Assembly (NCBI GenBank): GCA_035713725.1
Contig: DASTMZ010000029.1
Coordinates: forward strand, 1-9,027
Reading direction: 5' to 3'
Length of the DNA stretch: 9,027 nucleotides
Source of the DNA: DASQPR01 sp035713725
Lineage (GTDB): Bacteria > Actinomycetota > Actinomycetes > Mycobacteriales > Micromonosporaceae
This document shows, in pieces, positions 1 to 5,772 of this stretch. The position numbers and the translations under genes were made by a program. The notes beneath the pieces were generated by a model that was given only the letters and a program-made list of their open reading frames with translations, was not told the origin of the DNA and made no database searches. Each line of letters begins with the position of its first letter. Within the stretch, counting starts at the first letter, position 1.

Positions 1-1079
1 GCGGCCCTGTGGATAGCCGCGGTGCCGTAGGCCAGCGAGTCACTCTTCGCACGCTTGAGGTAGAGATGGATCGGGTGCTCCCAAGTGAACCCGATGCCGC
101 CGTGCAGCTGGAGACACTCTTCGGCAATGCGGACCGTGGCCGGTCCCACGAAAGCCTGCGCGACCGCGGCGGCGACGGACGTGTCGTCGGATCCGGTGGC
201 CAGGCAGTCGGCCGCGTAGCGCGCCACCGCGCGGGCCTGCGCCAGGTCCACCCACATGTCCGCGACGCGATGCTTGAGAGCCTGGTACGAGCCGATCAGC
301 CGGCCGAACTGGTAGCGCGTCTTGAAGTAGTCGACCGTTGTGTCGACGCACCACGACGCGATGCCGACCTGCTCCGATGCGAGCAGCGCCGCACCAGCGA
401 GCAACGCGGCCTGCACCGCATCGGTTGCCGCCGCCCCGGTCGCGATTCGGCGCCCGACCGCGCCATCGAACGTGATGTCGGCGAGCTGACGCGTGAGGTC
501 CAGCGACACTACCGGCGTCATAACCACACCATCGGCATGTGCGTCGACCGCGAACAGACCGTCGACCGTGGGTACCAGCAACACGTCCGCCGGCAACGCA
601 TCCGCCACACTCGTGACCGCACCGCTCAGAAGGTGTGCACCCGAATCCACTTGACTCGTCACGTTCAGGGACTGTGCGCCGACCGAAGGTCCAGGCGCTT
701 CGACTAGTGATAGCGCCAACACGGCGGTGCGGGTGCCGGAGGCGAGTGACTGCAACAGTTCGGTGTCTCCACAGTGGAGCAACGCGGTTGTGGCAACTAC
801 CGCGCTGCCGAGGTACGGCACCGGCGCGACTGCTCGACCCAACTCCTCGAGCACGACCGCGGCCTCCCGGGCACCCGCCCCCGCACCGCCGACGCTCTCC
901 GGGATGAGCAGGCCCGCCACGCCGAGATCGGCCGCGAGGGCATGCCACAGCTCGGTGTCGTACGTGTCCGGCGTCTCGACCCGCTTGAGCACCAGCGACG
1001 CCGGACTCCGATCGGTGAGCAGCGACCGGACGCTGGCCCGCAGCGCGTCCTCGACGTCCGAGTAGAGCAGGTCCGTCAT
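1..1079 (-). CDS. Acyl-CoA dehydrogenase, second subunit of a pair (3' end outside window)
   Basis: FAD-dependent acyl-CoA dehydrogenase family (FadE-like), cytoplasmic, alpha,beta-desaturation of an acyl-CoA. The frame is open from ATG at 1079 through 359 codons to the left edge with no stop, so only a short C-terminus should be missing (family usually about 350-390 aa). Visible landmarks: N-terminal helical part with LWHALAADLGVAGLLIPE at 45-62 and a Gly-rich stretch after it; a poorly conserved middle beta region (about 115-210); the C-terminal helical domain with YQFGRLIGSYQALKHRVADM (256-275) and CLQLHGGIGFTWEHP (322-336). At the place where MCAD-type enzymes carry the catalytic Glu (YEGTSQI), this protein reads AYGTAAI, with Tyr351 instead. 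The start codon overlaps the stop of the upstream dehydrogenase gene (ATGA at 1079-1076), indicating translational coupling. Residues 127-136 are encoded by a 27-bp sequence repeated at 3698-3724. Family is clear; the substrate is not. Confidence 0.9.
   Translation of the reverse strand, partial: MTDLLYSDVEDALRASVRSLLTDRSPASLVLKRVETPDTYDTELWHALAADLGVAGLLIPESVGGAGAGAREAAVVLEELGRAVAPVPYLGSAVVATTALLHCGDTELLQSLASGTRTAVLALSLVEAPGPSVGAQSLNVTSQVDSGAHLLSGAVTSVADALPADVLLVPTVDGLFAVDAHADGVVMTPVVSLDLTRQLADITFDGAVGRRIATGAAATDAVQAALLAGAALLASEQVGIASWCVDTTVDYFKTRYQFGRLIGSYQALKHRVADMWVDLAQARAVARYAADCLATGSDDTSVAAAVAQAFVGPATVRIAEECLQLHGGIGFTWEHPIHLYLKRAKSDSLAYGTAAIHRA
674..714. repeat. Copy 1 of a 41-bp hairpin repeat, inside a coding sequence
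   Basis: Bases 674-700 are identical to 3698-3724 over 27 bp, and the similarity continues through 714 (37 of 41 positions identical by eye). The core folds: GCGCC (676-680) pairs with GGCGC (694-698), and GACC (681-684) pairs with GGTC (688-691) around a GAA loop, leaving a CA bulge. Read on the minus strand it gives codons 122-136 of the acyl-CoA dehydrogenase without breaking the frame. Beyond the exact block, a short ACGTG is shared at about the same distance, hinting at older, more diverged similarity. The other copy acts as an intergenic hairpin; this one lies in mid-gene. Confidence 0.8.
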
Positions 1080-2299
1080 CGCGGAATGTCCTTCCACGCC
1101 ACGTCCTTGTCGACGCGCATCTCGGTGGGCAACCCGAGCACTCGCTCGGCGATGATGTTGCGCAGGATCTCGGATGTACCGCCCTCGATCGACGTACCCT
1201 TCGAGCGCAGGAACCGGTAGCTGGGCGACTTGGCGAGGAAGTCGACGGCCTCGGCGCGCCGCATCGTCCAGTCGTCGTGGCGCAAGCCTTGCTCGCCGAG
1301 CATCTCTATCTCGAGTCCGGTCAGCTGCTGCATCAGCCGAGCGAAAATGATCTTCGACGCGGATCCTTCCGGGCCGGGCTGACCGGCGGCAAGTTGCTGC
1401 GTGAGCCGGATCCCGAACAGGCGCCCGGCCTCCGCCGCGACCCAGCCCTGCAGCAGGGCATCGTGCGTGGCATGGGTACGCACCTCCGGCCGCGACCGCC
1501 AGGTGTCGGCGAGGATGCCGATCATGCCGGCTTCGCGGGGCTGCGCCCCGCCGCCGATCGCGACGCGCTCGTTCATCAGCGTGGTCTGCGCAACGCGCCA
1601 GCCGTCGCCCACGTCGCCGAGGCGGTCGCTGTCCGGGATGCGTACGTCGGTCAGGAACACCTCGTTGAACTCCGCCTCGCCGGTGATCTGGCGGAGCGGG
1701 CGGACCTCTACGCCCGGCACGGTCATATCGGCCAGGAAATACGTCAGGCCCTGATGCTTGGGCACGTTCGGATCGGTACGCGCGACCAGGATCGCCCGCT
1801 GCGCCTCGTGTGCCATGGACGTCCAGACCTTCTGGCCGTTGACGACCCAGTCGTCTCCGTCACGGATCGCTCGAGTGGCGAGCCCGGCGAGATCGGAGCC
1901 GGCGCCAGGTTCGCTGAAGAGCTGACACCAGACCTCCTCGCCGGTCCACAACGGACGCAAGTAGCGCAGCCGTTGCTCGTCGGTGCCGTGCCGAAGGATG
2001 GTCGGCGCGGCCATGCCGAGCCCGATGCCAATGCGGCGCGGATTGTTCTCCGGCGCGCCGGCCGTCGCGAACTCGTCGACGACCGCCTCCTGCAGCGCGC
2101 GGGACGCGCCGAGACCGCCCAGGCCGACCGGGAAGTGCACCCACGCGAGTCCGGCGTCGAAGCGGGCGCGCAGGAAGTCGAGCCGATCCATCGCGGTTGG
2201 ATCGTGTTCTTTCAGGAAGTCACGGACGCGGGTCCGGATGCCCGTCGCGTCGATGGTGTCGGCGGATTGCGAGGCCCGGTCACCGGGTTGGGATGTCAT
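1076..2299 (-). CDS. Acyl-CoA dehydrogenase, FadE-like, catalytic-type subunit
   Basis: Acyl-CoA dehydrogenase of 407 aa, cytoplasmic, introduces an alpha,beta double bond into an acyl-CoA using FAD. Landmarks in order: N-terminal helical domain with WVHFPVGLGGLGAS (53-66); the family signature CQLFSEPGAGSDLAGLAT (125-142); GQKVWTS (155-161) of the FAD and substrate loop; mid beta-domain with FNEVFLTDVRIPDSDRLG (211-228); C-terminal helices with EMLGEQGLR (332-340) and SIEGGTSEILRNIIAERVLG (370-389). Glu372 in IEGGTSE sits where the catalytic Glu of MCAD lies. I chose ATG 2299 because GGAGG lies 5 nt upstream; an in-frame ATG at 2323 would add eight residues but has no such site and would start inside the inverted repeat at 2318-2334. 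It overlaps the next dehydrogenase gene by 4 nt, so the two are surely co-transcribed. Similar paired genes in actinobacteria encode heteromeric dehydrogenases for steroid side-chains; that role is inferred here. Confidence 0.93.
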   Translation of the reverse strand: MTSQPGDRASQSADTIDATGIRTRVRDFLKEHDPTAMDRLDFLRARFDAGLAWVHFPVGLGGLGASRALQEAVVDEFATAGAPENNPRRIGIGLGMAAPTILRHGTDEQRLRYLRPLWTGEEVWCQLFSEPGAGSDLAGLATRAIRDGDDWVVNGQKVWTSMAHEAQRAILVARTDPNVPKHQGLTYFLADMTVPGVEVRPLRQITGEAEFNEVFLTDVRIPDSDRLGDVGDGWRVAQTTLMNERVAIGGGAQPREAGMIGILADTWRSRPEVRTHATHDALLQGWVAAEAGRLFGIRLTQQLAAGQPGPEGSASKIIFARLMQQLTGLEIEMLGEQGLRHDDWTMRRAEAVDFLAKSPSYRFLRSKGTSIEGGTSEILRNIIAERVLGLPTEMRVDKDVAWKDIPR

Positions 2300-2304
2300 G
2301 CAGA

Positions 2305-2309
2305 CCTCC
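2305..2309 (-). promoter_or_regulatory. Ribosome binding site fixing the dehydrogenase start
   Basis: On the minus strand this reads GGAGG, five bases before ATG 2299. It decides the start in favour of 2299 over the in-frame ATG at 2323. Confidence 0.75.
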
Positions 2310-2317
2310 AACAGAAT

Positions 2318-2334
2318 TTGCACTCATAGTGCAA
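2318..2334. promoter_or_regulatory. Perfect 17-bp inverted repeat, candidate operator
   Basis: TTGCACT (2318-2324) and AGTGCAA (2328-2334) are exact inverted copies around a CAT centre. The site lies 19-35 bp upstream of the dehydrogenase ATG at 2299, in the divergent region shared with the M20 gene at 2449. On the minus strand it contains CACTAT, which could serve as a -10 box, so a bound repressor would block transcription of the dehydrogenase pair. Size and symmetry suit a TetR- or GntR-type regulator, families that commonly control fatty acid and steroid breakdown genes. It does not match the KstR motif as I remember it. No regulator gene is in the window. Confidence 0.5.
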
Positions 2335-2366
2335 CATATGCGCGGCGCCGACTCAAGACGGTGCGC

Positions 2367-2372
2367 TAAGGT
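2367..2372 (+). promoter_or_regulatory. Possible -10 box for the M20 gene
   Basis: TAAGGT fits the actinobacterial TANNNT -10 pattern and would give a leader of about 70 nt before ATG 2449. No convincing -35 box is seen, so this is a weak call. Confidence 0.2.
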
Positions 2373-2448
2373 TGCCGTGCCTTCCGGCCAGTGACCTCCC
2401 GCGACCTCGACGTTTACCCCCGCGAACCGACGCGTGAAAGGCATCGCG

Positions 2449-3666
2449 ATGACAATTGAGACAACTTCCGCGTTCGCCGCGAATGTCGACGGGATCCGCG
2501 ACGAGATCATCGCGTTGCGCCGAGAACTGCATCGCGACCCGGAGATCGGACTTGCGCTGCCGCGCACCCAACGGCGGGTCCTCGACGCGCTGGACGGCCT
2601 TCCCTTGGAGATCACGCTCGGTCAGCAACTGTCCTCCGTGGTCGGCGTCCTGCGCGGCGGCCGGCCGGGACCGACCGTGCTGCTCCGCGGCGATATGGAC
2701 GGACTGCCGGTGCACGAGGAGACCGGCCTCGACTACGCGTCCCAGGTGCCGGGCGCCATGCACGCGTGCGGCCACGACCTGCATATGGCCGCGCTGGTCG
2801 GTGCGGCGAAGCTGCTCTGCGCAGTGCGAGACGAGTTGCCAGGCAACGTCATCTTCATGTTCCAGCCCGCCGAAGAGGGCCCGGGCGGCGCCGAACCGAT
2901 GATCGCGGAGGGACTCCTCGACGTGACGGGCGAGCGCCCGATTGCCGCGTACACGTTGCACGTCATCTCGGGCGCGGACCGCAACGGGCTGTTCACCAGC
3001 CGGCGTGGCTCGTTCATGGCCGCCGCCGACTGCATCAAGGTCGTGGTGCGCGGTGCCGGCGGGCACGGCTCCACGCCGCATCGCGCGAAGGATCCCATCC
3101 CGGCCGCCTGCGAGATGGTCGGCGCGATGGAGACCTACGTGACACGCAATATCGACATCTGGGACCCGGTGGTGGTCACCGTGGGGCAGTTCCATTCCGG
3201 CACGGTCGACAACGTCATTCCGCCGAACGCGATGTTCGACGCCACCGTGCGGTCGTTCTCGCCGGAGGCTCGCCAGAAGATCAGCGACGGGCTCATGCAG
3301 GTGGTACGAGGCATCGCCGATGCGCACGGCCTGACCGCGGACATCAACTACGAGTGGGGCTATCCGGTCACCGTCAACAATGACGACGAGGCGGAGTTCG
3401 CCGCGGCAACGGTGCGTGACCTGTTCGGCGCGGACCGCTTCGAGTGGATGACGAATCCGAACGCGGGCGCCGAAGACTTCTCGTACGTGTTGCAGCAGGT
3501 GCCGGGTGCCTACCTGAACCTCGGCGCGTGCCCGCCCGAACTCGACCCGGAGACCGCACCGATGAACCACTCGCCGTTCGCGCGCTACGACGACGCGGTG
3601 GTGCCTGACGGCGCCGTTCTGCTGGCCGAACTGGCCGACCGTAGGTTGAGAAGACCTTCTGCCTGA
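2449..3666 (+). CDS. M20-family metallo-amidohydrolase (M20D type)
   Basis: Zinc-type metallopeptidase-fold enzyme of 405 aa that hydrolyses an amide bond of an N-acylated amino acid or similar compound (hippurate hydrolase / N-acyl-amino acid amidohydrolase group); cytoplasmic, no signal peptide. Landmarks: LRRELHRDPEIG (23-34); RGDMDGLPVHEE (80-91); the metal-binding HACGHD with Cys107 and His109; FQPAEEG with Glu142-Glu143; His171 in YTLHV; GGHGSTPH (204-211) in the lid domain, which forms the dimer and substrate pocket; DNVIPPNA (254-261); AGAEDFSY (339-346); and His374 near the C-terminus. All ligand positions expected of the family are present, so the enzyme should be active. ATG 2449 is preferred because GAAAGG lies 7 nt upstream; a GTG at 2434 in the same frame lacks a clear site. 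It is transcribed away from the acyl-CoA dehydrogenases and may share control with them. The exact substrate cannot be told. Confidence 0.92.
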   Translation: MTIETTSAFAANVDGIRDEIIALRRELHRDPEIGLALPRTQRRVLDALDGLPLEITLGQQLSSVVGVLRGGRPGPTVLLRGDMDGLPVHEETGLDYASQVPGAMHACGHDLHMAALVGAAKLLCAVRDELPGNVIFMFQPAEEGPGGAEPMIAEGLLDVTGERPIAAYTLHVISGADRNGLFTSRRGSFMAAADCIKVVVRGAGGHGSTPHRAKDPIPAACEMVGAMETYVTRNIDIWDPVVVTVGQFHSGTVDNVIPPNAMFDATVRSFSPEARQKISDGLMQVVRGIADAHGLTADINYEWGYPVTVNNDDEAEFAAATVRDLFGADRFEWMTNPNAGAEDFSYVLQQVPGAYLNLGACPPELDPETAPMNHSPFARYDDAVVPDGAVLLAELADRRLRRPSA

Positions 3667-3671
3667 CGCAC

Positions 3672-3722
3672 CTTCGCACTACCACGTGCAGCGAAGAGTG
3701 CGCCGACCGAAGGTCCAGGCGC
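3672..3722. terminator. Two tandem hairpins between convergent genes, likely bidirectional terminator
   Basis: The 65-nt gap between the M20 stop (3666) and the transglutaminase-like gene stop (3732) holds two hairpins. The first pairs CTTCGC (3672-3677) with GCGAAG (3691-3696), with an alternative inner pairing GCAC (3676-3679) and GTGC (3686-3689). The second pairs GCGCC (3700-3704) with GGCGC (3718-3722), and GACC (3705-3708) with GGTC (3712-3715) around GAA. Neither has a long U-tract, as is usual for high-GC actinobacterial terminators. The position right after both stops supports termination in both directions. Confidence 0.6.
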
Positions 3723-3738
3723 TTTGGCTAGTTATCGC
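3698..3738. repeat. Copy 2 of the 41-bp hairpin repeat, intergenic
   Basis: 27 bp at 3698-3724 are identical to 674-700, and 37 of 41 positions match over the full stretch by eye. This copy forms the second hairpin of the convergent gap and runs through the stop codon and final Arg codon of the transglutaminase-like gene (stop at 3734-3732). Together with the copy inside the dehydrogenase gene it suggests a dispersed, REP-like element, although only two copies can be seen here. Confidence 0.8.
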
Positions 3739-4979
3739 ACGAAGTAACGGACCTGGGAGCCGTGCAGGGTGGCGTAGGGCGTCACGACCGCGATGATCGC
3801 GGAGTGCTCGCCCGCCACGCCGGCTAGCCGCCACCGCGGGTTGTCCAGCGATACGGCGACCGACGCGTACCCGTCGAGCATCACTGAGAAGCCGGTCGCG
3901 TACGGATGAGCGGTGTGCAGCAGCAGATTCGTCCCGCCACCGATCCCCGAGATCCCGATCGCGATCTCGTCGAGGTTCGGATAGATCGCGGCCGGGTCGC
4001 GCAGCAGGTACGTGCACGTGGCCACGTCCTGCCCCTCGAAAATCGGCACGTACGAGCCGGTGCGCCAGGTCGCCGTCGAGCGGCCGCCGACCGTACCGCT
4101 GGCGAACGTACGCCACCAGAAGTCAGCCTCGTCCTTCGGCACCAGTCGGCCGGTGGTCGCTGGATTGGGTCGTACGCCACCGTCGGCCAGCCGGCGCCGC
4201 AGCTCGACGAGACCGAGCGGTGTGCCGTCCGCGTCCGCCCACCACATGCCGTTCTGCCCGTCGAGCAGCACCCATTTGCCGAAATCGTCGATCCATGCCT
4301 CGGAAACGTTGTGGCCACGGCCGACCCCGAAGTGATAGTCCGCGGTCATCAGGCCGACGGAACGGGCCGGAATGCCAAGCGCGTTCAGTGCCTGGGACAG
4401 CACCACGGTGTATTCCACGCAGGTAAAACGCGCGCCGCTAGCGACGTACTCAAGGATCTCCACGGCATCCCGGCTCGCGATCGGATCGGTACCGGGCGCC
4501 CAGTGCTGCGTGACCCAGCCGAGCGTCGACACCGCCGTCGCCCAAGCGCTCGGTTGGGGCTCGGGCAACTGCTCGCGAAGCAACGCGGCGCGGTCCGGGC
4601 GCAGCGCGTCGAGGTCGAGCGGCAACGTCGGCCGCGGGGCGGGCCAGTCGAGGATCTCGAGCGCCGGCGGCGGCACATTCGCTCGCATGCGGGCGGCGAG
4701 GTCCGTCCAGTCGCGGTCCACCGAAAACAGCATCACGAGCTGCGGAAACAGCTCGTATTGGGTGAACCCTCCGGAGATCGCCTCGTCGAGGAACGCGCGA
4801 GCGTCGTCGCGACCGGTGGCGCGCGCGGCGATCGCGCACTCCGGCGCGAAATACGTCGCCCACAGCTCGTGGTCGCCGCGAAGCATCGAGCTCAGCCCCA
4901 GCAGCGCGTCGTAGTGCTTCGTCGCGATGGCATCCTGGGCGCGGATGCGTAGGCCGGTCAGATCCGCCGGTTCCGTCAT
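3732..4979 (-). CDS. Protein with transglutaminase-like catalytic core
   Basis: Protein of 415 aa with a papain-fold transglutaminase-like core; members act as proteases, amidases or crosslinking enzymes. The core carries a plausible triad: Cys187 in ARFTCVEYTVVLSQALNALG, His223 in GRGHNVSEAWID, and Asp240 in WVLLDGQ. LGIPARSVGL (201-210) between Cys and His is typical of the family. Residues 1-130 are a mainly helical, unrecognised region. Residues 250-415 form another region rich in predicted strands, ending in a beta-type tail (SVMLDGYASVAVSLDNPRWR at 365-384). There is no signal peptide or membrane segment, so it is probably cytoplasmic. ATG 4979 is chosen because AGGAGG lies upstream (4990-4995, spacing 10 nt, slightly long) and because a longer frame up to 5276 would run over the divergent hydrolase gene and its start. 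Substrate is unknown; the flanking genes, an M20 amidohydrolase and a metallo-hydrolase, do not point to one. Confidence 0.82.
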   Translation of the reverse strand: MTEPADLTGLRIRAQDAIATKHYDALLGLSSMLRGDHELWATYFAPECAIAARATGRDDARAFLDEAISGGFTQYELFPQLVMLFSVDRDWTDLAARMRANVPPPALEILDWPAPRPTLPLDLDALRPDRAALLREQLPEPQPSAWATAVSTLGWVTQHWAPGTDPIASRDAVEILEYVASGARFTCVEYTVVLSQALNALGIPARSVGLMTADYHFGVGRGHNVSEAWIDDFGKWVLLDGQNGMWWADADGTPLGLVELRRRLADGGVRPNPATTGRLVPKDEADFWWRTFASGTVGGRSTATWRTGSYVPIFEGQDVATCTYLLRDPAAIYPNLDEIAIGISGIGGGTNLLLHTAHPYATGFSVMLDGYASVAVSLDNPRWRLAGVAGEHSAIIAVVTPYATLHGSQVRYFVR

Positions 4980-4989
4980 GGTCGTGCCG

Positions 4990-4995
4990 CCTCCT
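4990..4995 (-). promoter_or_regulatory. Ribosome binding site of the transglutaminase-like gene
   Basis: The minus strand reads AGGAGG ten bases before ATG 4979. The strong match favours this start over longer in-frame extensions; the spacing is at the long end. Confidence 0.55.
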
Positions 4996-5003
4996 GCCGA
5001 ACG

Positions 5004-5018
5004 CGTGCGCCGCGCACG
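5004..5018. promoter_or_regulatory. Perfect 15-bp inverted repeat in the divergent promoter region
   Basis: CGTGCG (5004-5009) and CGCACG (5013-5018) are exact inverted copies around CCG. The site lies 25-39 bp upstream of the transglutaminase-like start and about 110 bp upstream of the metallo-hydrolase start. It could be a protein-binding site or a small hairpin in the mRNA leader. A candidate minus-strand -10 (GATAGT, 5028-5033) lies just upstream, which would place the repeat inside the leader. GC-rich palindromes of this size can arise by chance. Confidence 0.3.
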
Positions 5019-5118
5019 GCTTTCGAACACTATCGCCAACGGGGGCGCGGCGGGAACCGCGCTTCGGCGACTGTCGATCGCGAGTCCATGCTGGACGGGC
5101 CTGGAACGGGCCGGACGG

Positions 5119-5124
5119 TAGGGT
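5119..5124 (+). promoter_or_regulatory. -10 box of the metallo-hydrolase gene, leaderless-type
   Basis: TAGGGT fits the actinobacterial TANNNT -10 consensus and ends 6 nt before ATG 5131, the spacing expected when transcription starts at the A of the ATG. There is no good -35 box and only a weak ribosome binding site, which fits a leaderless mRNA. Confidence 0.45.
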
Positions 5125-5130
5125 GACGAC

Positions 5131-5772
5131 ATGCGGATGGTCAAGCACGTGCACGCCTGCGTCCGTCTCGTGGATGGCGATCGCGATCTTCTCATCGACC
5201 CTGGCACGTGGGCCGAGGACGCGGCGTTCGTCGATGCCGGCGACGTGTTGGTCACGCACGAACACGGCGACCACATCGACCTCGACCGCCTTGTCGCGGC
5301 CCATCAGGCGAACCCGGCGTTGCGAGTGTTCATGCCGGCACCGGTGGTCACCCAGGTGACCGAGAAGGCGCCATCGTTCGCGGCGGCAGCGCATGCCGTC
5401 GCCCCCGGCGACACGTTCACTGCCGGCGGATTCGCGGTTCGCGCGGTGGGCGGCGCACACGCGGAGATCTACGACGGGCTGCCCGGTTGCGCCAATATCG
5501 GGTACGTGGTGGACGACGCGATCTACCACCCCGGTGATTCGCTATTCGTACCGGACGGTGCGGTCGACACGCTGCTCGTTCCGACGTGTGCACCATGGCT
5601 CAAGCTCGCCGAAGCGATCGAGTTCATGCTGGCGGTCCGCCCGAGGCGGGCCTACTCGATCCACGACGCGATGCTGTCCGACAAGGGCGAAGCGCTCATC
5701 GATCGGTGGCTCGCCGGTCGCGGTGGATCCGACTACGGTCGCATCGCGCCGGGCAGCGCCGTCGACCTCTGA
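5131..5772 (+). CDS. Metallo-beta-lactamase-fold hydrolase
   Basis: Small 213-aa metallo-beta-lactamase-fold protein, probably binding two metal ions (UlaG-like/L-ascorbate lactonase-like or general MBL-fold hydrolase group); cytoplasmic, no signal peptide. Ligand set: His43, His45, Asp47, His48 in VTHEHGDHID; His110 in VGGAHAEI; Asp136 in HPGDSLFV; His178 in AYSIHDAML. All seven expected positions are present, so it should be catalytically competent. The N-terminus (about 1-25) reads as two strands leading to LIDPG, as in the family. It lacks the extra domains of RNase J, glyoxalase II or lipid hydrolases. ATG 5131 is preferred because of the TAGGGT box 6 nt upstream. The gene is divergent from the transglutaminase-like gene, and its 3' end overlaps the DUF1707 gene by 40 nt in opposite orientation. 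The substrate cannot be told from sequence. Confidence 0.9.
   Translation: MRMVKHVHACVRLVDGDRDLLIDPGTWAEDAAFVDAGDVLVTHEHGDHIDLDRLVAAHQANPALRVFMPAPVVTQVTEKAPSFAAAAHAVAPGDTFTAGGFAVRAVGGAHAEIYDGLPGCANIGYVVDDAIYHPGDSLFVPDGAVDTLLVPTCAPWLKLAEAIEFMLAVRPRRAYSIHDAMLSDKGEALIDRWLAGRGGSDYGRIAPGSAVDL

Noticed and set aside
40..948. A 302-codon minus-strand frame that could replace the dehydrogenase
   Set aside because: It lies in another frame of the same strand and is Arg/Gly-rich without motifs. The frame starting at 1079 gives a continuous acyl-CoA dehydrogenase sequence to the window edge.
1..1079. Suspicion that the second dehydrogenase is a broken gene
   Set aside because: Translating from ATG 1079 gives 359 codons with no stop or frame change and with the family motifs in order; it only lacks its end because the window stops.
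2353..3570. A 405-codon open frame on the minus strand across the M20 gene
   Set aside because: It is the antisense shadow of a gene with complete M20 motifs; its Arg-, His- and Val-rich composition is typical of a high-GC reverse frame, with no recognisable domain.
635..3750. A shared peptide SAWTFGRRT in two minus-strand frames, suggesting a small protein family
   Set aside because: Both frames are shadows or 3' tails; the shared peptide is only the translation of the 27-bp DNA repeat.
4980..5276. Longer N-terminus for the transglutaminase-like protein
   Set aside because: The extension crosses the divergent metallo-hydrolase gene and its -10 box, and a strong ribosome binding site precedes ATG 4979.
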